From contig CAVWBA010000027.1 of assembly GCA_963753135.1 (NCBI GenBank), positions 1 through 64,000 of the forward strand: 64,000 bases of DNA. The letters run 5' to 3'. The DNA is from Roseiarcus sp963753135 (GTDB taxonomy: Bacteria > Pseudomonadota > Alphaproteobacteria > Rhizobiales > Beijerinckiaceae). The position numbers and the translations under genes were made by a program. The stretch's first letter is position 1. Every line of letters begins with the position of its first letter. The notes under the pieces were generated by a model, which saw only the letters and a program-made list of their open reading frames with translations, was not told the DNA's origin and searched no databases. Shown one piece after another: positions 57,244 through 64,000 of the stretch.

Positions 57244-58287
57244 TCACCCCCCGAACACATCGTTGGTCTGCGCGGTGACGCGCACGAAGGTGGTCCGCTT
57301 CGAGACCTCCTTAAGATGGGCCGCGCCGATGTAAGTCATCATCGAGCGCACGCCTCCCATGATCTCGCCCATCGTCCCGTCGACTGGGCCACGATAGGGG
57401 GTCTCGACCGTCTTGCCCTCCGAGGCGCGGTAGTGCGCGACGCCGCCCGAATGCTTCTTCATCGCGGTCTCGGATGACATGCCGTAAAAGGTCATGCCGA
57501 CCGCCACCTTCTCGCCGCCGCGCTCCTCGTAGTGGATTTCGCCGTCGCATTCGTCGTGGCCGGCGAGCATGCCGCCCAGCATGACGAAATCGGCGCCAGC
57601 TCCATAGGCCTTGGCGACGTCGCCGGGGACAGTGCAGCCGCCGTCGGCGCAGACCTGGCCTTTGAGCCCGTGCGCCGCGTCGGCGCATTCGATGATCGCC
57701 GAGAGCTGCGGGTAGCCGACGCCGGTCACCCGCCTGGTGGTGCAGACGGAGCCGGGGCCGATGCCGATCTTGACGATGTCCGCGCCAGCAAGGATCAGCG
57801 CCTCCGTCATGTCGCCGGTGACGACATTGCCGGCCATGACCACGGCGTGCGGATAGTCGTCGCGCACGCGCTTGACCGTTTCGAGGAATTTCTCCGCATA
57901 GCCATTGGCGACGTCGAGGCAGATGAAGCGGATCGGCGCCGCCTTCGCGACCGCGGCGAGCTTCTTCACGTCGGCTGCCGTCGTGCCGAGCGAATAGAAG
58001 GCGTGCGCGCCATCGGGGCCGGCGAAGAATTCGATAAGTTTCGACTCGGGATAGTGCTTGTGCAGGGCGGTGAGCGCGCCGTGTTTACCGAGCGCGCGCG
58101 CCATCGCCATCGTCCCGGTCCCGTCCATGTTGGCGGCGATAAGCGGAAAACCCTGCCAATCCGAGCCGGTATGGAGGAAGCGGAACGTGCGATTGACGTC
58201 GACGGCGCTGCGCGTATTGAGCGTCGAGCGCTTGGGGCGAATGAGCACGTCCTTGAAATCGAGCTTGACGTCGGTTTCGATGCGCAT
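57244..58287 (-). CDS. guaC: GMP reductase
   Basis: The 347-residue IMPDH/GMPR-fold enzyme starts MRIETDVKLDFKDVLIRPKR, the GuaC start. It has ANMDGTGTMAMARAL, ICLDVANGYAEKFLETVKRV, the catalytic cysteine in KIGIGPGSVCTTRRVTGVGY, and the flap and C-terminal GGVRSMMTYIGAAHLKEVSK. There is no CBS insertion, so it is GMP reductase rather than IMP dehydrogenase. It converts GMP to IMP using NADPH, linking guanine to adenine nucleotide pools. Divergent from the GST gene. Confidence 0.95.
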   Translation of the reverse strand: MRIETDVKLDFKDVLIRPKRSTLNTRSAVDVNRTFRFLHTGSDWQGFPLIAANMDGTGTMAMARALGKHGALTALHKHYPESKLIEFFAGPDGAHAFYSLGTTAADVKKLAAVAKAAPIRFICLDVANGYAEKFLETVKRVRDDYPHAVVMAGNVVTGDMTEALILAGADIVKIGIGPGSVCTTRRVTGVGYPQLSAIIECADAAHGLKGQVCADGGCTVPGDVAKAYGAGADFVMLGGMLAGHDECDGEIHYEERGGEKVAVGMTFYGMSSETAMKKHSGGVAHYRASEGKTVETPYRGPVDGTMGEIMGGVRSMMTYIGAAHLKEVSKRTTFVRVTAQTNDVFGG

Positions 58288-58389
58288 GAGTTATCCGGCG
58301 GATCTCGGAGAAGAGGATTTCCTTGGCAATCTAGATATTGCCGAGGCAAACCTCAATCGGCGAGCGCGCGAACGGCGGGACAATTGTCA

Positions 58390-59004
58390 ATGGCGGATGA
58401 ACTCGTTCTCTACACCAACCCGCGGTCGCGTGGCCGCACCGCGCGCTGGATGCTGGAGGAAACCGGCCGGCCTTACAAAGCGGAGATCATCGACTATGCG
58501 CGGATGAAGTCGCCCGACTATCTTGCGGTCAACCCGATGGGCAAGGTCCCCGCGCTCAGGCACGGCGATACGCTGGTGACGGAATCGGCCGCCATCTGCG
58601 CCTATCTCGCCGACGCCTTTGCCGAGGCCGGCCTTGCGCCGCCGCATGGCTCGCGCCTGCGCGGCCCCTATTACCGCTGGATGTTCTTCGCCGCCGGCCC
58701 GCTCGAGGCTTCGATCACCGACAAGGCGCTCGGCGTCACAATTCGTCCCGAACAGGTCAGGATGGTCGGCTACGGCACGCGCGAGCAGACGCTGGCCGCG
58801 CTCGAAGCCGAGCTCGAGCGTTCCGAATATATCGCGGGCGACCGCTTCACCGCCGCCGACGTCTATGTCGGATCGCATGTCGGATTCGGCCTCATGCTCG
58901 GCACGATCGACAAGCGCCCCGCCTTCGAGCGCTATTGGGCGCTGATCAGCGCGCGTCCCGCCGCCGTGCGCGCGCGAGAGATCGACGACAAGCTTATCGC
59001 CTAG
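58390..59004 (+). CDS. Glutathione S-transferase family protein
   Basis: The 204-residue protein starts MADELVLYTNPRSRGRTARW. The N-terminal thioredoxin-like domain has the cis-Pro region NPMGKVPALRHGDTLVTESA and ICAYLADAF. The C-terminal helical domain contains EYIAGDRFTAADVYVGSHVG, the N-capping box of GSTs. The substrate is unknown. It lies 46 bases upstream of the SDR gene on the same strand, so the two may be cotranscribed. Confidence 0.9.
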   Translation: MADELVLYTNPRSRGRTARWMLEETGRPYKAEIIDYARMKSPDYLAVNPMGKVPALRHGDTLVTESAAICAYLADAFAEAGLAPPHGSRLRGPYYRWMFFAAGPLEASITDKALGVTIRPEQVRMVGYGTREQTLAALEAELERSEYIAGDRFTAADVYVGSHVGFGLMLGTIDKRPAFERYWALISARPAAVRAREIDDKLIA

Positions 59005-59050
59005 CAGCGCAAGGCGGGTTGAGGCGGGCTCGGAGAGCAGGAGGCGAACG

Positions 59051-59797
59051 GTGCGATTGAAGGGCAAGGCGGCGCTGGTGACCGGCGCGGGGCAGGGGTT
59101 CGGCTACGGTATCGCGGAAGCGTTCGCCCGCGAGGGCGCGCGGGTCGCCTGCCTCGACCTCAAGGGCGATGTCGCGGAGGCCGCCGCCAAGCGGCTCGGC
59201 GCCTCCGCGATGGCGCTTCAGGGCGACGTCTCGAACCGCGCCGACGTCGAGCGCGCGGCGCGCGCGGCGATCGACGCGTTGGGCCGCATCGACATCGTCG
59301 TCAACAACGCCGGCACCACCCATCGCAACAAGCCGATCATGGAGGTTGAGGAGGCGGAGTTCGACCGCATCTTCGCGGTCAACGTCAAATCGATCCTGCT
59401 CACGGCGCAGGCTTTCATTCCGCACATGCGCGCGCAGGGCGGCGGCGTGTTCATCAATGTCGGCTCGACGGCGGCGTTGCGCCCGCGCCCGGGGCTGACC
59501 GTCTACAACGCCTCGAAGGGCGCGGTGCATGTGATGACCAAGTCGATGGCGGTCGAGCTTGCGCCCGACAAAATCCGCGTCTGCGCGCTCGCGCCCGTCG
59601 CCGGCGAGACGCCGCTCCTCGCCATGTTCATGGGCGAGGACACGCCCGAGAAGCGCGCCGCCTTCAAGGCAACCGTGCCGCTCGGCCGGTTTTCGACGCC
59701 CCACGACATCGGTCAGGCGGCGCTCTTTCTCGCGAGCGACGAGGCGGCCTTCCTGACCGGCGTCGTGCTCGAGGTCGACGGGGGACGGTGCATCTAG
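59051..59797 (+). CDS. Short-chain dehydrogenase/reductase (classical SDR)
   Basis: The 248-residue protein is read from a GTG start (MRLKGKAALVTGAGQGFGYG) preceded by GCAGGAGGCG. It has the cofactor loop TGAGQGFGYGIAEAF, the acidic Asp in ARVACLDLKGDV that predicts NAD over NADP, NNAG in VVNNAGTTHRNKP, the catalytic Ser in INVGSTAALRP, and YxxxK in VYNASKGAVHVM. The end GVVLEVDGGRCI is the usual SDR tail. The substrate is unknown; relatives reduce or oxidise 3-oxoacyl or sugar alcohols. Confidence 0.92.
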   Translation: MRLKGKAALVTGAGQGFGYGIAEAFAREGARVACLDLKGDVAEAAAKRLGASAMALQGDVSNRADVERAARAAIDALGRIDIVVNNAGTTHRNKPIMEVEEAEFDRIFAVNVKSILLTAQAFIPHMRAQGGGVFINVGSTAALRPRPGLTVYNASKGAVHVMTKSMAVELAPDKIRVCALAPVAGETPLLAMFMGEDTPEKRAAFKATVPLGRFSTPHDIGQAALFLASDEAAFLTGVVLEVDGGRCI

Positions 59798-59878
59798 CCT
59801 GCCCCCGCGCCCGATTTGGCTTGTCTTGAAACAGGCCTTTCGAGGCGCGAAAAGCCCCCTCAGGCGCTATTGGAAAAG

Positions 59879-59937
59879 CTTGGATTTCCTTGGATTTCTC
59901 GTCCGAATCGAGCCTTTTCAATGGCTTACACGGGAAT
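59879..59937 (+). repeat. Dispersed intergenic repeat, copy C
   Basis: Two tandem TTGGATTTCC-type units are followed by CTCGTCCGAATC, GAGCCTTTTCAATGG, CTTACACGGGA. It matches copy B (45208) in about nine of ten positions. Its last 12 bases overlap the 3' end of the convergent HTH gene, so the repeat supplies the final codons and stop of that gene. Confidence 0.65.
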
Positions 59938-60399
59938 TTCGGCGGCGTTGATTTCTCCGGCCTCCGCCGCCTCGGCGATCGGCTCCCTGGGCTGCAGATT
60001 GGCGACGACACGGTTGATCTTGTCGAGGAGACGCTGCCGCTCCTCGGGCCCATACTCGTATTTCGCCACAACCGTCTCCTGGTGCTTGTCGAGCCGGTCG
60101 ATCACCTTGATGAGCGGGGCGACGGCCTTGAGCTCGCCACGCCCGATCGCCTCGTTCGTGACCCGCAAGGCGGGCATCAGGCGTTCGAGCTGCAGGCGCG
60201 CGTGGTCGGCGCCGCGGTCGATGACCCGCTTGCCGAGAACCTCCGAGACGATCTGGCGGATCCGCTCGGCGCTGACGCGCTCCTCGCGGGCGATCTCGTC
60301 ATAGGCCCAGCCTTCGCGCAGCCGCGCGAAGATGCGCTTCCGCCGCTCGGCCTTGGTGAGAACGTTGAGCCGCCGCCGGGGTTCTGGGGTTTGTTCCAT
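59926..60399 (-). CDS. Small helix-turn-helix DNA-binding protein of unknown function
   Basis: The 157-residue protein starts MEQTPEPRRRLNVLTKAERR at 60399. A sigma-region-4 or resolvase-like helix-turn-helix is visible: IFARLREGWAYDEIAREERV, SAERIRQIVSEVL. It is followed by a basic region and a helical C-terminal half (LKAVAPLIKVIDRLDKHQET, LDKINRVVANLQ). No enzyme domain is present. The last residues INAAEIPV are encoded in part by repeat copy C. The role is unknown; a regulator or small nucleoid protein is possible. The 120 bases upstream are AT-rich, suggesting a strong promoter or transferred DNA. Confidence 0.75.
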   Translation of the reverse strand: MEQTPEPRRRLNVLTKAERRKRIFARLREGWAYDEIAREERVSAERIRQIVSEVLGKRVIDRGADHARLQLERLMPALRVTNEAIGRGELKAVAPLIKVIDRLDKHQETVVAKYEYGPEERQRLLDKINRVVANLQPREPIAEAAEAGEINAAEIPV

Positions 60400-60518
60400 G
60401 CTATGCCTCGCTTCTCTGGAAAGGAGGAATAGTAGCATATAATTCTGAAAAATGGAACTATGAACCGGTAAAAATTTCGGCTCGAAACGGCCATTGGGCC
60501 GCCCTTTGCTGAGAAAGT

Positions 60519-60813
60519 TCAGTCCGACGGGTGATTTCGATCTCCGACGTGGACCGAAGTGACGCCCGCAATATCGTTCAATGGCGCGGCCAGTCTCGTG
60601 ACAGGCCGCGCGCCGCGGACTTCGACCAGGGGTGTCACAATCCCCTCCCTTGGCAGGTCGCCGAACGGCGCCTCGTCCACTTCCTCAGCGTGATCCTCCC
60701 CACCCTGTGCCGCGACCTTTGCCTGCCTGCGCGCCCGATTGAGCGTTGCCACGGAACGGCTTGCCCTCGACTTGCACACGGCTCACCGAGAATTGACCGG
60801 CGAGCGATCCCAT
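60519..60813 (-). CDS. Possible small protein, frameshifted near 60725
   Basis: The start MGSLAGQFSVSRVQVEGKPF at 60813 has a strong GGAGGAGG site upstream. The frame shifts +1 at about 60725 and continues as KVAAQGGEDHAEEVDEAPFG, then DLPREGIVTPLVEVRGARPV, ending at 60519. The joined protein would be about 97 residues, acidic in the middle. No family is recognised. The ribosome-binding site, coding-like codon use and the same +1 pattern as other genes here support it weakly. Confidence 0.4.
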
Positions 60814-60962
60814 GCCGTCCTCCTCCCATTCGCGTTTTGCGCAATCGTTCAACCCGTTGCGCCGCCCAGTCAAATGGTGTCTCCGATCTGCCGGTTGTCC
60901 TGGCAATCGCGCATGATGGCTCGGGTCGCCGACCCTATTGCGCGTGCCGGACGCGGCGTCCT

Positions 60963-61190
60963 TCAGGGTTTGTCGAGTTCGAGACCGACGCGGTCGATGC
61001 CGTCCGAGGAAACGCGGATGGCGCTCGGGTAGGGTTGCGACAGCTCCAGGATCAAGAACATCGCGCTGGCCACGCAAAAGGATCCGAGCGCCGCCGCGGC
61101 GATGGTCGCGGCGCAGGGTTTCGAGTTGAGCCCGGTCAGAAAAGAACGCGATGCACGTCCATATGGAAGCGCTTAGACTTGCTGGTCGGT
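60963..61190 (-). pseudogene. C-terminal remnant of a DUF4239 (bestrophin-like) membrane protein
   Basis: Joined across a +1 shift near 61148, the minus strand reads SASIWTCIAFFS, then NSKPCAATIAAAALGSFCVA and SAMFLILELSQPYPSAIRVS, stopping at 60963. The hydrophobic helix ending in FLILEL, followed by QPY and IRVSS, is the C-terminal signature of DUF4239 proteins. The upstream three quarters of such a protein is not present, so this is a fragment. It lies between the small protein and the trehalose synthase gene. Confidence 0.5.
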
Positions 61191-61472
61191 TGGTTCGACT
61201 GGGCTCGGCTCTTTCTTGACAAACTGGCGATCCCGTGTGCCGTTTGGAATGATAAAAACAGCCGGTCGGCGTCGGGAGCCTTGTGTGGAGCAGAATGCGC
61301 GAGCTCGCTTGATTGCCGTGCGGGCCGTGTCCGGGTGAAGCCGAGGTCGTTGAACGGCCGTCGGCGACCGTCGGCCGCGGTCGAGGCGGCGCGCGGGGTC
61401 GATCGCGGATCGGATGCACGCGGCGAACCTTTTCTTGCTGGGCCGCGGAGAGTCGGGAGGATCGGCGGCGCA

Positions 61473-63749
61473 TTGCGACGGTTTGGCCGCGCCGTCGCTC
61501 GTTGGCGAGCGGATCTGCAAGCCGCCCTATCGGCGTTGCTGCGGGTTTCGTCGGTCCGTTACTCCCTTCTCGGGCTGGCGGCGGTCGCGGTGCTCATCGC
61601 CGCAATGACCCAGATGGCGTCCGTCATTGTCGACGAATGGTCGCAACGCGACATCGAATTGCGCGCTCGCCTGGTGTTCCGGTCCATTCACGAGCGCGTC
61701 GTGGAGGGTCTTGCGGCGAAGGCCGCCGGCGATCTGCAGCCATTCTTCGAACAGCTCGTGGAAGACGAGCGGCTCGAAGCGCTGGGTTTCTGCAATCCTG
61801 TTGGGCGTATGCTTTACGCGACCAAGGATATGCCCAGCGCTATCCATTGCCCGAAGCCGCCGCTGCCGAAAGCCGACACGTTCAACGTCCTGCGCAACCA
61901 ACAGCCGCCGATTGCGGTCGCCCTCTTTCCGCTCTCCGCGAAAGAGGGCGAGGGCTCGCTCTTGGTCGTGCACGATCTCTCATTCATCGAGCGGCGGGCG
62001 CATGAAGCCGAATTCTATATGGCGCTTGCGCTCATCGGCGTCGCCGCCGGGCTTGGGCTTTTGGCGACGGCGATCGTGCTCGCGTTGCTCAGAGGGTGGA
62101 ACAAGTCGCTGCGCCACGCGATCACCAATTTCAATCTCGGTCGCGCCGAGTATGGGCCGCGGCAGACCGAAATGCCGATCGGGCGAGACATCGAGGGAAT
62201 GCTGTCCGAGCTCCGGCTCGAGCGGAGGTATGCCGACGGCATTCACGTAGAGTGGTCGCCGAAAACGCTGCATCAGCTTCTCGACCAGGAGCTGCCGGGA
62301 GCGCAGGTCATCGTGGTGTCGAACCGCGAGCCCTACATCCACAACCGCGTCGACGACCGCATCGTGGTGCAAACGCCGGCGAGCGGCCTGGTCTCCGCGC
62401 TCGAGCCGATCATGCGCGCCTGCGGCGGCGTCTGGGTCGCGCATGGCTCAGGCTCCGCGGATCGCGACACGGTCGACGAAAAGGACCGGGTCGCCGTGCC
62501 GCCGGACGGCCCAGCCTATGCGCTGCGACGGGTTTGGATCAGCGACGAGGAGCAGGACGGCTACTATTACGGCCTCGCCAATGAGGGCTTATGGCCGCTT
62601 TGCCATATCGCCTTCGTGCGGCCGACGTTCCGCGAACGGGACTGGGCGCATTACGTCGCCGTCAACAGACGCTTCGCCGACGTCATCGTCGAGGAGGCCG
62701 ACCGCGACGACCCGATCGTCCTGGTGCAGGACTATCACTTCGCCTTATTGCCGCGCATGCTTCGTCAGCGGCTGCCCCGCGCGACGATCATCGCGTTCTG
62801 GCACATTCCATGGCCAAATCCGGAAACCTTCGGCATTTGCCCCTGGCGGGAGCAGATCATCGACGGACTCCTCGGAAGCTCCATCCTCGGCTTCCACACC
62901 CAATTCCATTGCAACAACTTCATCGAGGCGGTCGACCGCTTCATGGAGAGCCGCATCGACCGCGAGCGAAGCTCGGTGACGCTCGGCGGTCACGAGACTC
63001 TCGTTCGCCCCTATCCAATCTCGATCGAGTGGCCGCCGGCGGCTATGGCGCGGCAGGCGCCGGTGGAAGAATGCCGCCAGGCCGTCAGGAGCCGTTTCGG
63101 GCTGAACCCCGATACGCGAATCGCGGTTGGGATCGAGCGCTTCGACTACACCAAAGGCATTGTCGATCGCATGCGGGCGGTCGACACTCTGCTGCAATCC
63201 CATGCCGAGTGGCGCGGCAGGCTCGTGTTCATCCAGGCGGCGGCGCCGACGCGCAGCAAGCTCAGCACATACAAAGACCTCCAAGAGGAAGCGGCTCGCG
63301 AGGCGGAGGCGATCAACGCCCGATGGGGGGATGGCGATTACAAACCGATCGTTCTGTTGATTCGCCACCATGAGCCTGCCGAGGTCTTCGAGCTCTTCCG
63401 GGCGGCGGATCTGTGCATCGTATCCAGCCTGCACGACGGCATGAATCTCGTCGCCAAGGAGTTCGTCGCCGCCCGCGACGACGAACAGGGGGTGCTTGTC
63501 CTCTCGAGCTTCGCCGGGGCCTCGCGTGAGCTTTCGGAAGCGCTGATCGTCAATCCCTACGATACGCACGGAATGGCTGAAACGATCAACCTGGCGCTGC
63601 GGATGGACGCAGGCGTCCAGCGCGAGCGGATGCGGGAGATGCGAGACCTTGTTCGCCAGCGCAACGTCTACCGCTGGGCGGGGCAGATGCTGCTCGACGC
63701 GGCCCGCCTGAGGCGGCGCGAGAGCATCAGCGGCGCGGAGGCGGCGTGA
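61473..63749 (+). CDS. Membrane-anchored trehalose-6-phosphate synthase with extracytoplasmic sensor-like domain
   Basis: The likely start is TTG at 61473 after GGGAGG, giving LRRFGRAVARWRADLQ and 758 residues; no ATG fits before the first helix. Residues about 28-52 form a membrane helix (SLLGLAAVAVLIAAMTQ). About 125 residues outside the membrane follow, then a second helix near 180-205 (MALALIGVAAGLGLLATAIV) and a HAMP-like linker. The GT20 catalytic domain fills about 275-740: VIVVSNREPYIHN, VQDYHFALLPRMLRQRLP, GFHTQFHCNNFIEAVDRF, IERFDYTKGIVDRMRAV and SSLHDGMNLVAKEFVA. It makes trehalose-6-phosphate from UDP-glucose and glucose-6-phosphate. No phosphatase (OtsB) is adjacent. Confidence 0.9.
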   Translation: MRRFGRAVARWRADLQAALSALLRVSSVRYSLLGLAAVAVLIAAMTQMASVIVDEWSQRDIELRARLVFRSIHERVVEGLAAKAAGDLQPFFEQLVEDERLEALGFCNPVGRMLYATKDMPSAIHCPKPPLPKADTFNVLRNQQPPIAVALFPLSAKEGEGSLLVVHDLSFIERRAHEAEFYMALALIGVAAGLGLLATAIVLALLRGWNKSLRHAITNFNLGRAEYGPRQTEMPIGRDIEGMLSELRLERRYADGIHVEWSPKTLHQLLDQELPGAQVIVVSNREPYIHNRVDDRIVVQTPASGLVSALEPIMRACGGVWVAHGSGSADRDTVDEKDRVAVPPDGPAYALRRVWISDEEQDGYYYGLANEGLWPLCHIAFVRPTFRERDWAHYVAVNRRFADVIVEEADRDDPIVLVQDYHFALLPRMLRQRLPRATIIAFWHIPWPNPETFGICPWREQIIDGLLGSSILGFHTQFHCNNFIEAVDRFMESRIDRERSSVTLGGHETLVRPYPISIEWPPAAMARQAPVEECRQAVRSRFGLNPDTRIAVGIERFDYTKGIVDRMRAVDTLLQSHAEWRGRLVFIQAAAPTRSKLSTYKDLQEEAAREAEAINARWGDGDYKPIVLLIRHHEPAEVFELFRAADLCIVSSLHDGMNLVAKEFVAARDDEQGVLVLSSFAGASRELSEALIVNPYDTHGMAETINLALRMDAGVQRERMREMRDLVRQRNVYRWAGQMLLDAARLRRRESISGAEAA

Positions 63750-63772
63750 GCCGCGTCTCGCGCCGTTGCAAG

Positions 63773-64000
63773 TCAGATCGGGCGGCTCGGCGTCAGTTCG
63801 CCGCCCCATTCCGCCGGGTCGACGTTTCGAACCGTCTCTGAAAACGTCCATGAATGACCTCCCGGGTCGAGGCAGGAATACTGGCGCTCGCCATAGGGGA
63901 AGTCCTCGAGGTCCCGAACAACCCGAGCGCCATGCCGACGCGCTTGCGCCAAGTGTGCGTCGATCGCCTCGACCCGGACCATCACCGAATGTCCGGTTCC
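63773..64000 (-). CDS. VOC-family (glyoxalase/bleomycin-resistance-like) protein, 5'-truncated by the window edge
   Basis: The minus-strand frame is open from the window end to a stop at 63773, giving about 75 residues. HSVMVRVEAIDAHLAQARRH is a betaalphabeta unit of the vicinal-oxygen-chelate fold. DFPYGERQYSCLDPGGHSWT carries a metal-ligand-like region, and FSETVRNVDPAEWGGEL is the typical end of the PhnB/YjdN-like VOC subgroup in Rhizobiales. The N-terminal half is outside the window. Substrate unknown. Confidence 0.85.
   Translation of the reverse strand, partial: GTGHSVMVRVEAIDAHLAQARRHGARVVRDLEDFPYGERQYSCLDPGGHSWTFSETVRNVDPAEWGGELTPSRPI

Noticed and set aside
3433..61190. Programmed +1 ribosomal frameshifting as a genome-wide feature
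   Set aside because: No common slippery sequence, rare codon, in-frame stop or downstream structure recurs at the break sites, and the affected genes are ordinary housekeeping or regulatory genes that are unbroken in relatives as far as I know.
60531..61472. A 314-residue N-terminal extension of the trehalose synthase
   Set aside because: The open frame upstream of 61473 has no protein character, and the minus strand there carries better coding signals (a small protein and a DUF4239 end).
1..64000. CRISPR array, rRNA operon, riboswitch or complete insertion sequence
   Set aside because: No regularly spaced short repeats with unique spacers, rRNA-like sequence, known riboswitch core or transposase with terminal inverted repeats was seen by eye. 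Weak structured RNAs could be missed without a covariance search.

Overview
The window is GC-rich DNA from an alphaproteobacterium, most likely of the order Hyphomicrobiales (Rhizobiales). I suspect a Beijerinckiaceae/Methylocystaceae-type organism, but I infer this from gene content only: a Ti/MobQ-type mobilisation module, an alphaproteobacterial mraZ-to-murG division cluster, DUF2934 and DUF4260 proteins, an R. etli-type asparaginase, and a PQQ alcohol dehydrogenase with a lanthanide-type active site.

Layout. 1-5080 is the end of an integrated mobile element: traD (partial), a candidate oriT, a badly broken traA relaxase/helicase, alpA, and a tyrosine integrase abutting the 3' end of tRNA-Phe, which is the presumed attachment site. 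5.3-9.3 kb holds an outer-membrane barrel protein, a periplasmic glucan protein, a methyltransferase and a DUF2934 protein. 9.5-14.5 kb is a phosphoketolase/glycogen phosphorylase pair. After an empty 1-kb stretch come an RraA-like protein, an SRAP (YedK/HMCES) protein and two tiny membrane peptides. 17.6-29.3 kb is the division/cell-wall cluster mraZ-rsmH-ftsL-ftsI-murE-murF-mraY-murD-ftsW-murG, preceded by a textbook MraZ operator. It stops after murG, where an FG-GAP remnant replaces the usual murC-murB-ddl-ftsQAZ. 29.6-37.2 kb has an ankyrin protein, asparaginase, a CBS-BON protein, and a TetR-controlled EmrAB pump. 37.4-44.6 kb is an epimerase plus the pyruvate dehydrogenase operon (aceE-aceF-lpd, with lipoyl domains on both E2 and E3). 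44.8-51.7 kb has an orphan hydroxyisourate hydrolase, a MarR-controlled EmrAB pump, an MBL-fold lactonase-like enzyme, DUF4260 and a LysR regulator. 51.9-54.3 kb encodes a PQQ alcohol dehydrogenase and its probable di-haem cytochrome c. 54.6-64 kb has a SorC regulator, rlmN, guaC, a GST, an SDR, an HTH protein, a membrane-anchored trehalose-6-phosphate synthase and a partial VOC protein.

Three observations cut across the window. First, at least 14 reading-frame breaks lie outside the relaxase, and every one is a net +1 shift. Several are in genes that should be essential (ftsW, aceE, aceF, lpdA), so a sequencing/assembly insertion bias is the likeliest cause and most of these genes are probably intact in the cell. 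Second, an intergenic repeat family (built on TTGGATTTCC, CCGAATC and CTTTTCAA blocks) occurs near 7.8, 45.2 and 59.9 kb. Third, short perfect inverted repeats sit at the promoters or start codons of the TetR, MarR and LysR genes and are likely their operators. No rRNA, CRISPR array or complete insertion sequence was seen.
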